Shown here in pieces: positions 1 through 9,712 of a stretch of 64,000 nt of DNA (position 1 is its first letter; each line of letters begins with the position of its first letter). The stretch comes from Bacteroidota bacterium. Lineage in GTDB: Bacteria > Bacteroidota > Bacteroidia > Chitinophagales > Saprospiraceae. The translations under genes and the position numbers were made by a program. The notes beneath the pieces are model-generated. The model saw nothing but the letters and a program-made list of their open reading frames with translations. It did not search any database and had not been told where the DNA came from. Location: contig JASBVF010000028.1 of the NCBI GenBank assembly GCA_030147525.1, positions 52,146 to 116,145 of the forward strand, given 5' to 3'.

Positions 1-789
1 GAGCCGGGCTCCATCATTTACTTCGATCTGGAAGAACCATCGAATGATGCCACAGCTCCCGTCAAACCGGCATTCCATCTCATCAATGTTGTGAATGCAC
101 GCCTGCAGAGCCTGGAAATTTATCCGGCAGACGAAAAAGAAGCCATGCTGGCTGTTCTTGCTGAAAAATGCAAAAACACCTGGATCGCCGACCTGAAGCT
201 GAAAAACTTCCTCACCGGTATTTTCATGGACGACAGCGATGATATGCGGGTGTACGGCAACAAGATTATCGGTACTGAGACTGGCGTGGGCATTGGGCTT
301 TCCGATGGCTACAACACCAAAATCAGAGGTAATGTGGTTTCCAATTTCCAGTCCGGCATTCTGCCCGTTGGCCAGAAAGGTATTGCCTTCGGCAACGAAA
401 CCCACGACTGCGAATACGGGATCATTTTCTCCGGCCTGAGCGAAATCGTTTTGCCTAGCGGTACCGTAGCCAAAACGACCGAAGCTGCTACCGAGTGGAC
501 CGTGAAGGACAATAATTCACACCACAATGACTGGGGCTATGCCCTCGTCGGTGGCGCCAACAACAACTACGTGTTCGACAACGCCGCCTCTGAAAACAAG
601 GTGTACGACATCGAACTTGCCGACGAAACCGATCGCTTCGATCCGGAAAAACCACTTCCCCCTTCTCACGACAACGTAGTGAAGTCTGATGAAGGTGATT
701 TCAAAAAGCTCGTCATTAAACGCTGCGGCCTGAACAACCTCGTGATCGGAGGAAAACTGGTCGACAACCTGATCGACGCCTGTTTTTAA
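1..789 (+). CDS. Right-handed parallel beta-helix protein, 3' part
   Basis: The reading frame is open from the first base, so the gene begins outside the window; about 262 residues are visible. The body shows short degenerate repeats with N-x-(I/V)-x-(G/N) turns (NKIIGTETGVGIGLSDG, GNVVSNFQSGILPVG, AFGNETHDCEYGIIF), the usual look of a pectate-lyase/NosD-type beta-helix. Such proteins are usually extracytoplasmic and bind or cleave polysaccharides. No catalytic triad or T9SS sorting domain is visible at this end; it finishes in a helix-like cap ending NLIDACF. The GTG at 91 is in frame but is unlikely to be the true start, because coding continues upstream. Fold assignment is fairly secure; substrate and function are unknown. 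Confidence 0.7.
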   Translation, partial: EPGSIIYFDLEEPSNDATAPVKPAFHLINVVNARLQSLEIYPADEKEAMLAVLAEKCKNTWIADLKLKNFLTGIFMDDSDDMRVYGNKIIGTETGVGIGLSDGYNTKIRGNVVSNFQSGILPVGQKGIAFGNETHDCEYGIIFSGLSEIVLPSGTVAKTTEAATEWTVKDNNSHHNDWGYALVGGANNNYVFDNAASENKVYDIELADETDRFDPEKPLPPSHDNVVKSDEGDFKKLVIKRCGLNNLVIGGKLVDNLIDACF

Positions 790-820
790 CTAACTAAAGA
801 ATGCTTATAACAGTATTTTT

Positions 821-861
821 CCGTCAGGCTGGCCATGTATGTGCGTGGTACAGCCTGGCGG
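821..861. other. Hairpin between beta-helix gene and YD-repeat gene
   Basis: CCGTCAGGCT (821-830) pairs with AGCCTGGCGG (852-861), ten pairs including one G-U, around a 21-nt loop. It lies 32 bases after the stop of the upstream gene. No T-tract follows, so it is either a weak terminator or a structured leader of the next gene. Confidence 0.35.
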
Positions 862-1025
862 GAATCAAATACTGAAAGCAGGAGGGCTTACTACAAAACC
901 CGGAGACGGGCAAACTGAATATCAACTCCCCGAAACCGGGCTGTTCTGTATCCACCCTGCCTGGATTTCAAAAAACAACTCCAATGAAGAATCGCATACT
1001 TCAAATACCAACCTTACCACCAAAA

Positions 1026-3467
1026 ATGAATACAATGAAAACAAAATTAATTACGTACCTACTCCTTATGTTTCTGCTGATGTTGCTGGGAACGCAAATT
1101 TTTACGCAGACACCAGCACAATCCACATTCCAGCTAAAACCACAACTATTTGACCTGACTCCTCCCGGCGAGCATTTGAATTCAAAAATTCAACAACATG
1201 ATTACCTGCACAGTCTTTTAAATACCCATGCCGAAAGCCGTTTTGCACTTCAACGCAAAATGGCATCTTCACAGCCGGTTAAGACCGGTCATGACCTCCG
1301 GACTTTTGTTGAAAAACAAAAGCAGACCGGTGATCTGACTTTTTTAATACAGGAATCGCCAGCCAATGAAAATATACTCCACTTCAGAGGCGATGATACC
1401 ACTCTCGATTCTTCGTATCAGTACCTGAGCACTCCGTCTGCACTCGACATGCCGGATGCTAAAATTTATTACCTGTACGATGAGGACGGACGCCTGACGG
1501 AAATGAAGAAGCAAATCCGGGCAGACGATGTTTTTCAAAACTTCGAGCTCACGGAGTACGCCTACGACATGGACGGTCACCTGACCGACGTAGCCTATCA
1601 CTTCTGGAATGACGATTGGCACCTCAGAAAGGCCACCCTCTACACCTACGACGAAAACGGACGCCTTCAGCAACAAACCACCGAAAACCCCAACAGCCCC
1701 TGGCAGGATGAATCCCTTGACTTTGTGTATGCAGGGTCATTCAATCAACCTGACACTATCCTGGTTTTACGAAAAGTCAACGGTGTAAATTACGAACTGC
1801 ATCAGTTGAAAGCCTTTGAGCTAAACGGGCATGGATTGCCTGTGGTGAAAACCGTTTTTCTGAAATTTTATACCGGTGAAATGGTAGCTGTCGAGCGGAT
1901 GCTTTTTCAATATGACAACAACCTGAATTTGCTGGAAGAGTTGACGCAATTCCGTTGTTACGAATCGCTGGGCGACTGGGCCGACCACCTGAAAACGAGC
2001 TACGTCTACAATGCCTCCGGCAGCCTGTTCACCGCAACCACCTATTCCTGGCTGGCTTCGGAGTCAATATGGCGTGAAACTTTCTTTTTGGTAAATGATT
2101 ACAATACCGACAATAATTTGCTGTCGCAAACCCATCATCGCAGAGCGCCGGAAGGCGATAAAAGCTGGATCGAACGCAGATACGAAACCCGCAGCTATGA
2201 TGCAGCCGGCAAGTTGATGAAGGAACAATACCACCAATGGGATGCCACCGGCAACAGCTGGAAGGTGACAGAACAAACAAACTACGGTTACAATAATCAA
2301 AACCAACTTCAGGAAAGAATAACCATGATCAGCGAATGCGCTGACGAGCTTTACAATTCATTTAAAACCACCTACAGCTATGATGACATGGGAACAGCAA
2401 ATGATCTCAAAGAATATGAATGGGATCTGGACGCCAACAGCTGGCAGTTGCAAAAATCTGTGCTCAGGAATTTAAGCTACGACGGTGCAGGGAAAGTGAC
2501 GGAAGAGGTTATACTCACCTGGGTTGCCGGCAGTTCCTCGTATTCCCATATTCTCTATGCCTACACGGAAACAGGCCTGCTTGCCGAACAAATTCACGAA
2601 TACGGCAGCCCCGGCAACTGGCAGCCCGGTTACAAGTTCACGTACACCTTCAACCAGTCCGGACAAGTGATCGAAGAAGCCGGCCATTACTGGACGCCGA
2701 GCGGCTGGGTCAATAATACCAAAACAACGTACCATTACAGCGAACAGGGCTTTTTGCTCAATGAAACTTACGAATACCTGAATGGCAGCACCTGGACAGG
2801 CATTTCCCGCTGGAAGTACGATTATTACAACAACGGGCTGCTGATGCAGGAGACCTTTCAAACTTTTAAAAACAATGCCTGGGTAAACAACAACCGTTTT
2901 AACTACGAATACGATGAAAATGGAAATAACACGGACTTCACCGTCGCCTATTTCAATATTTCAAGTGGCAGCTGGCAGTACAGCACCAAAGCCACCCGGG
3001 ACTTTGACGAGCAGAACCTGGAAACACTGTACAACAGCTACTGGTGGAACATACAAATGAATGACTGGGAAGCCAACCTGCGGGTACACACCACTTACGA
3101 CAATTCGACGCAACAACCCACGGAACGGCTAACCGAAAATTTTGAATTCACCAACTTCGTCTGGGCTGCAAATCTTCACACGGACCATTTCTGGAGCGGC
3201 AGCATCACATCGTCACGGGATGAATTGGCATCCTTACTTGACTGCCGGCTGGCCAATCCTTACAGCAATGGAAATCTGATCAGCTGCGACGGCGCAGACG
3301 GACAGATTGCAACACTATCCGTTTACGACATGCTGGGCCGCTTGAGGCTTGAACAAACCTTTACCGGACAAACCACACTCAACAGGCCACTCGAAGCCGG
3401 CAGCTACTATTTTTTAATCAAAAATGAACAGGGAGAAGTATACGGAAGAAAGGTCATTCTATATTAA
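1026..3467 (+). CDS. Secreted YD-like repeat protein with T9SS type A sorting domain
   Basis: About 813 residues. I chose ATG 1026 (or 1035) over the in-frame ATG at 984 because it puts the hydrophobic signal peptide (KLITYLLLMFLLMLLGTQIFTQ) at the N-terminus. The central 600 residues consist of about 14 degenerate repeats near 40 residues long, each with Y-x-Y-D-x-x-G-x-L followed by aromatic/Trp-rich strands (YTYDENGRLQQQT, YSYDDMGTANDLKEYEW). These resemble RHS/YD repeats but have more Trp. The last 70 residues are a type A T9SS C-terminal domain (SVYDMLGRLRLEQ, LEAGSYYFLIKNEQGEVYGRKVILY), which directs secretion and surface attachment. No C-terminal toxin domain follows, so this is more likely a surface adhesin or structural protein than a classical RHS toxin. 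A strong terminator follows. Confidence 0.8.
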   Translation: MNTMKTKLITYLLLMFLLMLLGTQIFTQTPAQSTFQLKPQLFDLTPPGEHLNSKIQQHDYLHSLLNTHAESRFALQRKMASSQPVKTGHDLRTFVEKQKQTGDLTFLIQESPANENILHFRGDDTTLDSSYQYLSTPSALDMPDAKIYYLYDEDGRLTEMKKQIRADDVFQNFELTEYAYDMDGHLTDVAYHFWNDDWHLRKATLYTYDENGRLQQQTTENPNSPWQDESLDFVYAGSFNQPDTILVLRKVNGVNYELHQLKAFELNGHGLPVVKTVFLKFYTGEMVAVERMLFQYDNNLNLLEELTQFRCYESLGDWADHLKTSYVYNASGSLFTATTYSWLASESIWRETFFLVNDYNTDNNLLSQTHHRRAPEGDKSWIERRYETRSYDAAGKLMKEQYHQWDATGNSWKVTEQTNYGYNNQNQLQERITMISECADELYNSFKTTYSYDDMGTANDLKEYEWDLDANSWQLQKSVLRNLSYDGAGKVTEEVILTWVAGSSSYSHILYAYTETGLLAEQIHEYGSPGNWQPGYKFTYTFNQSGQVIEEAGHYWTPSGWVNNTKTTYHYSEQGFLLNETYEYLNGSTWTGISRWKYDYYNNGLLMQETFQTFKNNAWVNNNRFNYEYDENGNNTDFTVAYFNISSGSWQYSTKATRDFDEQNLETLYNSYWWNIQMNDWEANLRVHTTYDNSTQQPTERLTENFEFTNFVWAANLHTDHFWSGSITSSRDELASLLDCRLANPYSNGNLISCDGADGQIATLSVYDMLGRLRLEQTFTGQTTLNRPLEAGSYYFLIKNEQGEVYGRKVILY

Positions 3468-3512
3468 GACCTCATGGTTTATTAAAGGAGTTGCGTAGTA
3501 ATTATTGCATCG

Positions 3513-3610
3513 GCGGAGGCGTGTTATTTGATCAAAACCTGCCAGGAATCAGCAGGTATCCCCTTCAAACCAAAACTATTTTGATCAAACAACACGTCTC
3601 CGCTTTTTTT
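3513..3610 (+). terminator. Long-stem terminator after the YD-repeat gene
   Basis: A 25-base arm at 3513-3537 (GCGGAGGCGTGTT...) pairs with 3579-3603 (...AACACGTCTCCGC), with two G-U pairs. A small hairpin (CCTGC/GCAGG, 3538-3556) is nested in the loop and seven T follow at 3604-3610. The T-tract serves the plus-strand gene; the stem ends just before the metH stop codon and could also shield the metH 3' end. Confidence 0.7.
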
Positions 3611-3611
3611 A

Positions 3612-6600
3612 TTAAACATCGTAATTAAGTACACTGGCCAGCCATTTTTCGGCTTGTTCAGTAGTCATTCCTTTTCGTTCGGCGTAGTCTTCTACCTGGT
3701 CTTTGGAAAGTTGGCCAATCGTAAAATACTTACTCTGCGGATGAGCGAAATACCATCCGCTCACCGAGGAGGCGGGCCACATGGCACAACTTTCTGTTAA
3801 TTCAATACCGGTATTTTTTTCTACATCCAGCAAATCCCAGAGTGTGCGTTTTTCCGTGTGTTCCGGACAGGCCGGGTAGCCCGGCGCTGGACGAATGCCC
3901 TGATATTTTTCAGCGACGAGATCGTCATTTTCAAATTGCTCAGTTTCGGCATAGCCCCAGAATTCCTTCCGTACCCGTTCGTGCATGCGCTCGGCAAAAG
4001 CTTCCGCCAGCCGGTCGGCCAGTGCTTTCAGCATGATGGCGTGGTAATCATCGTGTTCGGCTTCGAACTTTTTCACCCACTTCTCGATCCCCAGCCCGGC
4101 CGTCACAGCGAATGAGCCCATGTAATCCGGAGCTCCCGTTTCAGAAAAAGGAAGTACAAAATCCGAAAGACACAAATTCGGCTGCCCCTTCGCATACTCC
4201 GCCTGCTGCCGCAGGAAATGAAGCGTCTTCACCACCTCGCCCCTGCTCTCGTCCGAATAAAGTTCCACGCTGTCGCCCTCGATAGCATTTGCCGGGAACA
4301 ACCCGATCACTGCCTTCGCCGTCAGCCATTTTTCATCAATAATGCGACGCAACAGCGAGCGAGCATCGTTGTAAAGATGCTGAGCCTGCTCGCCCACTAC
4401 TTCATCTTTTAATATTTCAGGAAACTTGCCCCGCAATTCCCAGCTCGAAAAGAAAGGCGTCCAGTCAATGTAATTACTCAACTCCTCCAGGCTGTAGTCT
4501 TCAAAAACCTTGACGCCAAGGAACTTTGGCTTAGGTGGCGTGTAATTGCCCCAGTCCAGCTGAAGTTTATTCGCCCGGGCATTTTTGATGGACAGGTATT
4601 TTTTGGAACTGGTCCGGTTAGCTCGTTGCACCCTGATTTTTTCATAATCGCTGCGAGTGTCGATAATGTAATTGCTCTTGGCACTTTCATCGGAGGAGGT
4701 CAGTGTGGAAGCGACGGCCACACTCCGGGAGGCGTCGAGCACGTGAACGACCGGCCCCTGGTATTGCGGTTCAATTTTCACGGCGGTATGCGTGCGGGAA
4801 GTCGTGGCTCCGCCGATCAGCAGGGGCATGGTGAAACCCTGCCGCTGCATCTCCTTCGCCACGTGAACCATTTCATCCAGCGACGGCGTGATCAGTCCGC
4901 TCAGGCCAATCATATCCACTCCTTCCTTTCGGGCAGCATCGAGAATTTTCTCAGCAGGCACCATCACGCCAAGGTCGACAATGTCGAAGTTGTTACAGGC
5001 CAGTACCACTCCAACGATGTTTTTGCCAATGTCGTGAACGTCGCCTTTCACGGTGGCCAGCAGGATTTTACCTTTAGCCGTCGATGCGCCGCTTTTCTCT
5101 TTCTCCGCTTCGATGAACGGTGTGAGGTAGGCCACCGATTTTTTCATCACTCTCGCTGATTTCACCACCTGCGGCAAAAACATTTTACCACTGCCGAACA
5201 AATCGCCCACCACATTCATCCCGTCCATCAGCGGACCTTCGATCACATGGAGCGGCTGCGGATATTTCTGTCGGGCTTCTTCAGTATCCTGCTCGATGAA
5301 TTCAGTGATGCCTTTGACGAGTGCGTGTTCGAGGCGCTTCTCCACGGAAGTTTCCCGCCAGGAAAGGTCCTTTTGAATCTGTGCGCCTCCGCCTTTCACA
5401 CTTTCGGCCAGTTCCGTCAGCCGCTCGGTCGCATCCGGACGGCGGTTGAAAAGCACGTCTTCCACCTTTTCCAGCAGATCTTTGGGTATTTCTTCGTAAA
5501 TCTCCATCATCCCGGCATTCACGATACCCATATCCATTCCCGCCTGCACGGCGTGATAGAGAAAGGCAGTGTGCATCGCCTCTCTGACCCGGTTATTGCC
5601 CCGGAAGCTGAAGGAAAGATTGCTCACGCCCCCACTGATTTTGGCGCCGGGACAAAGCTGTTTAATCTGACGGGTGGCTTCGATAAAATTGATGGCATAT
5701 TCGTTATGTTCTTCGATGCCGGTGGCTACCGCAAAAATGTTGGGATCGAAGATGATGTCCTCGGGCGGGAAGCCGACCTGTCCGGTCAGGATTTTATAGG
5801 CCCGGGAGCAGATTTCCACTTTGCGTTCGATGGTGTCCGCCTGGCCTTTTTCATCAAAAGCCATGACTACAGCCGCAGCGCCGTATCGCCTGACAAGTTT
5901 GGCCTGCCGGATAAACTCCTCCTCGCCTTCTTTCATCGAAATAGAATTCACCACGCATTTGCCCTGCACGCATTTCAACCCGGCCTCGATCACACTGAAC
6001 TTGGAGCTGTCGATCATGATGGGCAGCTTCGCAATGTCCGGCTCCGCCATGACCAGCTTGAGGAATTTTGTCATCGCAGCCTCGCTGTCGAGCAGACCCT
6101 CATCCATGTTTACATCGATGATCTGGGCGCCACCTTCCACCTGTTGCAAGGCAACGGAAAGAGCTTCAGTGTAGTTATTTTCCTTGATCAGCCGGGCAAA
6201 TTTCTTGCTGCCGGTAACGTTCGTGCGCTCGCCGACATTCACAAAATTCGTCTCCGGACGGATGACGAGCGGTTCCATGCCAGAGAGCATGGTAAAATGC
6301 GGCTGCTCCTGTGGCAATCTCGGCCTGGCGCTGGCTACGTGTTCGGCCATGTGGCGAATGTGGTCGGGAGTCGTTCCGCAGCAGCCGCCAACGATATTGA
6401 CGAAGCCGCTGCCCACGAAATCTTCGATAAAATCGCACATCTCATGCGGCGTCTGATCGTATTCGCCCATTTCATTCGGCAGACCGGCATTCGGATAGGC
6501 ATGGACGTAGCAATCGGCGATATCAGCCAAAGCCTCCAGGTGCGGGCGCATTTCCTTAGCGCCGAGGGCGCAATTGAGACCCACGCAAAATGGCCTGGCA

Positions 6601-7301
6601 TGCTTTACCGAAATCCAAAACGCTTCCACCGTCTGGCCGGAAAGCGTGCGACCGCTGGCATCGGTGATGGTCCCGGAGATCATGATGGGCAGCTTTTTAC
6701 CTGTTTCATCAAAAAACTGATCGATGGCAAAAAGGGCCGCTTTGCAGTTGAGCGTATCGAAAATGGTTTCCACCAGCAGAATATCCGCACCACCTTCAAC
6801 GAGTCCTTTCACCTGCTCGTAGTAGGCATTTTTCACCTCATCGAAGGTGACTGCCCGATAGCCCGGATCGTTCACATCGGGCGAAAGGGACAGCGTTTTG
6901 TTCATCGGTCCGATAGCGCCTGCGACAAAGCGAGGTTTGTCCGGAGTTTTTCGGGTCATTTCCATTGCAGCTTTTTTGGCGATGCTGGCGGCCTGCACGT
7001 TCATTTCGTAGGCCAGTTCCTGCATGTCATAGTCTGCCATGGCGATGGTCGTGGCGCTGAATGTATTCGTTTCGATGATATCGGCGCCGGCCTCCAGGTA
7101 TTCACGGTGTATGGCTTCTACAATGTGCGGCTGTGTGATGCAGAGCAGGTCGTTGTTACCTTTTACGTCGGTATGCCAGTTGGCAAAACGCTCGCCACGG
7201 TAATCTTCCTCCCCGAGTTTGTAGCGCTGGATCATGGTTCCCATGGCACCGTCGAGAATCAGAATTCGGTTTTTAATGGCTGCATGTAAGGTTGTACTCA
7301 T
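3612..7301 (-). CDS. metH: Cobalamin-dependent methionine synthase
   Basis: Transfers the methyl group of 5-methyltetrahydrofolate via cob(I)alamin to homocysteine, giving methionine; cytoplasmic. Its 1229 residues are close to the usual full length of about 1227. Domains in order: homocysteine-binding barrel (about 1-325) with zinc cysteines in GLNCALG (about 241) and GGCCGTTP (about 305); pterin-binding barrel (about 345-610); B12 cap (about 640-735); B12-binding Rossmann domain with the lower-ligand motif DVHDIG near 752; and the AdoMet reactivation domain to the end. ATG 7301 is preferred over an upstream TTG at 7313 because the protein then begins MSTTL directly before the barrel. A TAACTTTG -7 box lies about 82 bases upstream, leaving a leader too short for a cobalamin riboswitch. 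No metF or metE is adjacent. Confidence 0.97.
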   Translation of the reverse strand: MSTTLHAAIKNRILILDGAMGTMIQRYKLGEEDYRGERFANWHTDVKGNNDLLCITQPHIVEAIHREYLEAGADIIETNTFSATTIAMADYDMQELAYEMNVQAASIAKKAAMEMTRKTPDKPRFVAGAIGPMNKTLSLSPDVNDPGYRAVTFDEVKNAYYEQVKGLVEGGADILLVETIFDTLNCKAALFAIDQFFDETGKKLPIMISGTITDASGRTLSGQTVEAFWISVKHARPFCVGLNCALGAKEMRPHLEALADIADCYVHAYPNAGLPNEMGEYDQTPHEMCDFIEDFVGSGFVNIVGGCCGTTPDHIRHMAEHVASARPRLPQEQPHFTMLSGMEPLVIRPETNFVNVGERTNVTGSKKFARLIKENNYTEALSVALQQVEGGAQIIDVNMDEGLLDSEAAMTKFLKLVMAEPDIAKLPIMIDSSKFSVIEAGLKCVQGKCVVNSISMKEGEEEFIRQAKLVRRYGAAAVVMAFDEKGQADTIERKVEICSRAYKILTGQVGFPPEDIIFDPNIFAVATGIEEHNEYAINFIEATRQIKQLCPGAKISGGVSNLSFSFRGNNRVREAMHTAFLYHAVQAGMDMGIVNAGMMEIYEEIPKDLLEKVEDVLFNRRPDATERLTELAESVKGGGAQIQKDLSWRETSVEKRLEHALVKGITEFIEQDTEEARQKYPQPLHVIEGPLMDGMNVVGDLFGSGKMFLPQVVKSARVMKKSVAYLTPFIEAEKEKSGASTAKGKILLATVKGDVHDIGKNIVGVVLACNNFDIVDLGVMVPAEKILDAARKEGVDMIGLSGLITPSLDEMVHVAKEMQRQGFTMPLLIGGATTSRTHTAVKIEPQYQGPVVHVLDASRSVAVASTLTSSDESAKSNYIIDTRSDYEKIRVQRANRTSSKKYLSIKNARANKLQLDWGNYTPPKPKFLGVKVFEDYSLEELSNYIDWTPFFSSWELRGKFPEILKDEVVGEQAQHLYNDARSLLRRIIDEKWLTAKAVIGLFPANAIEGDSVELYSDESRGEVVKTLHFLRQQAEYAKGQPNLCLSDFVLPFSETGAPDYMGSFAVTAGLGIEKWVKKFEAEHDDYHAIMLKALADRLAEAFAERMHERVRKEFWGYAETEQFENDDLVAEKYQGIRPAPGYPACPEHTEKRTLWDLLDVEKNTGIELTESCAMWPASSVSGWYFAHPQSKYFTIGQLSKDQVEDYAERKGMTTEQAEKWLASVLNYDV

Positions 7302-7382
7302 TACGGTCTTCAATTTTGTGTAGAACTGATTGTGAAAGGATTTTGCTCAAAATTCTGGAAAGGAATAAATGGTTAGGAGCGC

Positions 7383-7390
7383 CAAAGTTA
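7383..7390 (-). promoter_or_regulatory. Candidate -7 box for metH
   Basis: On the minus strand the sequence reads TAACTTTG, matching the Bacteroidota TAnnTTTG -7 element, about 82 bases before the metH ATG. No clear -33 TTTG is found at 19-21 bases upstream, so the assignment is tentative. Confidence 0.35.
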
Positions 7391-7428
7391 ACAGTTTCTC
7401 CGGGCAATTTGTTTTTAAAAAATCAGTG

Positions 7429-7445
7429 CTCCGGCCTTACCGGAG
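7429..7445 (-). terminator. Possible terminator of the small secreted protein gene
   Basis: CTCCGG (7429-7434) pairs with CCGGAG (7440-7445). Read on the minus strand, the stem is followed within six bases by T6. It lies about 100 bases after the stop of the gene at 7545 and before metH. The stem is short, so this is a weak call. Confidence 0.35.
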
Positions 7446-7544
7446 TTAGAAAAATAAAAATGCACCACTAAATCCGCAACACATAGCTGACCGGATGTTA
7501 TATCATACCAGACCGGCAACGTTTTAGCGTGGCAAACCTGAAAA

Positions 7545-8024
7545 TCAATACGATACCCCCAGCAAATAGAATGTACCCAGAATGCGATAGGAAGTCATAC
7601 CCGCCGGCACCTCCTCCGCTGCAGAAGACTTTTGCCGGATCAGGCGATACACACCCTGGTGCGATTTGCCATCGATGTAAAGCGTGCCCTGCTGGCCTCC
7701 GATCGAATCGTTGATACAAAAAATCAGGAAAAAGCCTGCTTTGCCGTATTGCGGACGCTCGAGAAAAGCTGCTGCCTGAATGCAGTCCGTCATGCCAAGC
7801 GGTACGATGGGATCGGTAAATACCGCCCCCGCTTCCCGGCTGCCTTTCTTTTGGCCGGTCTGGTTGTAAGAGGTAGGTACGTCGCCTTTCGGGTTCAGCT
7901 TGCTGTCTCTTCCGGCATCGGTACCATCGCTCACCTTGATGATCAGCCCTTCCGCCGCCGGTTGGAACTGAGCCATTGCTGCAGAGGTTAGGAAGAAAGA
8001 CAAAAACAACAACAGATACTTCAT
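7545..8024 (-). CDS. Small secreted hypothetical protein
   Basis: 159 residues. ATG 8024 was chosen because it begins a clean signal peptide (MKYLLLFLSFFLTSAAMAQ) cleaved after AMA-Q; the longer frame from 8072 adds a polar, unlikely N-terminus. The mature part contains EGLIIKVSDGTDAGRD, a Gly/Asp-rich stretch, and a C-terminal half with GTLYIDGKSHQGVYRL and SYRILGTFYLLGVSY that could form beta strands. I recognise no family. It is probably periplasmic. It sits between metH and the orphan tail-tube gene with no evident operon partner. Confidence 0.6.
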   Translation of the reverse strand: MKYLLLFLSFFLTSAAMAQFQPAAEGLIIKVSDGTDAGRDSKLNPKGDVPTSYNQTGQKKGSREAGAVFTDPIVPLGMTDCIQAAAFLERPQYGKAGFFLIFCINDSIGGQQGTLYIDGKSHQGVYRLIRQKSSAAEEVPAGMTSYRILGTFYLLGVSY

Positions 8025-8293
8025 GGTAGCTTTTTTATATTTTGCACAGTTTATATTTTCGCCGTACATCATTTATTGAAATGGAGAAATATAGCGATAT
8101 TATAACATAAAACTGCGACTTGAAAATCAAAGTAGTAGCTCAAGTTTTAATTTCAACTGATTTTCCAATTTCAATATGGTACAAACGCTCAAAATGTTCG
8201 CTCGTTTTTTGGCTCAACGATAACTTAAATCTGAAGACCGGTAAAATCAATTGATCAAAATCGAGAACATTGTGCATTAATTCAAAACTCCTC

Positions 8294-8752
8294 ATGGCAA
8301 ACGACCCTTTCCAACAGCAAGACATATGGCCAATGCCTGCATTTTATTTCAAAGTAACACTTGACAACCTCGACGATGTATTTTCTTTTCAGGAAATATC
8401 CGGCCTGGATGCAGAAACTGACGCCATTGAATATAGGCATGGAAACAGTAAGGATTTTTCATCATTCAAGATGCCCGGAACACGCAAAGTGAGCAGCATC
8501 AGCATGAAAAAGGGAATGCTGCTGAACGGGCGTAACCTGCGGGAATGGCAGCGAGATATTGAAATGAATACACCAAAACCCACGAACGCCACCATTCAGT
8601 TGCTGGATGAATCCGGCGCTCCGATGATGACCTGGACACTTTCCAATGCCTGGGCTTCAAAAATTACATTCACTGACAGCCCGGAAGCTGATGATGCCGG
8701 CATTGAGGTGATGGTACTTGAGCATGAGGGGTTGACCGTAAAAAATGGATAG
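8294..8752 (+). CDS. Phage T4 gp19 / eCIS-type tail tube protein, orphan
   Basis: 152 residues. ATG 8294 gives MANDPFQQQ; the extension from TTG 8270 is not family-like. The sequence follows the contractile-tail tube family (gp19; Afp1/Pvc1-like): an N-terminal PMPAFYFKVTLD strand, FQEISGLDAETDAIEYRHG, a central MKKGMLLNGRNLREWQRD, and a C-terminal beta-barrel closing in EVMVLEHEGLTVKNG. Members polymerise into hexameric inner tubes of phage tails, type VI-like or extracellular contractile injection systems. Here it stands alone: no sheath, baseplate, spike or AAA+ gene lies within the window. It may be a dispersed component of a system elsewhere, a relic, or an exapted protein. Convergent with the SGNH hydrolase gene, 33 bases apart. 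Confidence 0.82.
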   Translation: MANDPFQQQDIWPMPAFYFKVTLDNLDDVFSFQEISGLDAETDAIEYRHGNSKDFSSFKMPGTRKVSSISMKKGMLLNGRNLREWQRDIEMNTPKPTNATIQLLDESGAPMMTWTLSNAWASKITFTDSPEADDAGIEVMVLEHEGLTVKNG

Positions 8753-8785
8753 CTGTAAACCCTTAATCTGCCCGGGCATCTTTCT

Positions 8786-9586
8786 TTACAATGGAAGGCC
8801 ACGCCTCTCCTCCGGAAAAATCCCCTGCTCGAACAGAAAATTGGAAAAATCCCTGGCCCAAATCTGATAGGTAAGCTTTGAAGGGTGGACACCGTCACTG
8901 AAAAATACGCCGTCCTGCACATCCACATTCAGCCTTTCCACCCAGTCGCTGATCGACATAATCCGGTCGCAGTAATAGACACCCTGGTATTTGCCGATAA
9001 GCTTTTTCAGCTCGTCACCCAGTATTTCGACAAGGTTGCCTACCGTCCATTTGATCAGCGGGGTAAAAGCCGGAAACTCCTTGATGGGCGGCATATTGAT
9101 GAAAACGACCGGCGTATGGGCGAACCTCTGCCTCAGGTCAGAGAGCAGCGCCTCGATGTGGCGCTTCCATTTTCCGGGCGTATTGAGGGTGAATGCATCA
9201 TTGCCTCCCAGCCCGATAACGATCAGATCGGCCTCCTGCGCAGTGATTTCTGGCAGCAAATGATGTCTTACCTTTTTGGCGGTATATCCGCTTTTAGCAA
9301 AAACCTGCCAACTGATATTCGCCTTTAGTTTTTCCGTTAACTCACTCGCCAGGGTACCGGTAAAACCCTCTTCATGCGTATCAACTCCTACCCCGGCAAT
9401 GGAACTTTCCCCAATAGTCAAAAGCCGAAAATGGCGTTCAGAGTCAGTTGTACTGACGCCTTCTTCGCCGGTGGCCGCCGGGAGATCAGGGATGGTTGCC
9501 TTTATTTTTTTTCCGTGAAAATACATGACCGGCAGCAGCGGAACGGTCAGCATGGCGCCCAGGATATATCTCAGGTTCATAGTCAT
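8786..9586 (-). CDS. SGNH/GDSL-family hydrolase
   Basis: 266 residues with a single N-terminal hydrophobic segment (YILGAMLTVPLLPVMYF) that is an uncleaved anchor or signal peptide. SGNH blocks are visible: GESSIAG (block I, nucleophile Ser), the KSGYTAKKV region (block II Gly), GLGGNDAF (block III, Gly-Asn), and DGVHPS (block V, Asp and His). The family hydrolyses esters, including acetyl groups on carbohydrates, lysophospholipids and acyl-CoA thioesters; the substrate here is not deducible. Probably faces the periplasm. A GGTTGAG-type hairpin lies about 60 bases upstream of the start. Confidence 0.85.
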   Translation of the reverse strand: MTMNLRYILGAMLTVPLLPVMYFHGKKIKATIPDLPAATGEEGVSTTDSERHFRLLTIGESSIAGVGVDTHEEGFTGTLASELTEKLKANISWQVFAKSGYTAKKVRHHLLPEITAQEADLIVIGLGGNDAFTLNTPGKWKRHIEALLSDLRQRFAHTPVVFINMPPIKEFPAFTPLIKWTVGNLVEILGDELKKLIGKYQGVYYCDRIMSISDWVERLNVDVQDGVFFSDGVHPSKLTYQIWARDFSNFLFEQGIFPEERRGLPL

Positions 9587-9645
9587 TTAACAGGTCAGTT
9601 CGTCTTCGTTATTCGTTGAAAAGCGTACGTTAAACGTTGAGGGAG

Positions 9646-9684
9646 TTGAGATGGTTGAGGAGGTTGAGGGCTCAACCATCTCAA
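9646..9684. repeat. GGTTGAG-family inverted repeat
   Basis: TTGAGATGGTTGAG (9646-9659) and its perfect complement CTCAACCATCTCAA (9671-9684) enclose an 11-base loop that itself contains GGTTGAG. It lies between the pepD 3' end and the SGNH hydrolase start. One of six loci of this family in the window. Confidence 0.8.
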
Positions 9685-9712
9685 AGAGCTATTGATTTTG
9701 AAAAAACTTCCA

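Noticed and set aside
839..1153. 104-codon frame overlapping the start of the YD-repeat gene
   Set aside because: It overlaps the signal peptide of a better gene in another frame and has no signal or domain features.
5247..7289. 680-codon open frame on the plus strand opposite metH
   Set aside because: It is the mirror of a complete MetH; translation is His/Phe-rich and has no domain-like pattern. Long antisense frames are expected opposite a long gene with this codon use.
7302..7400. Cobalamin riboswitch upstream of metH
   Set aside because: The leader from the likely promoter is under 80 bases and has none of the B12-box features.
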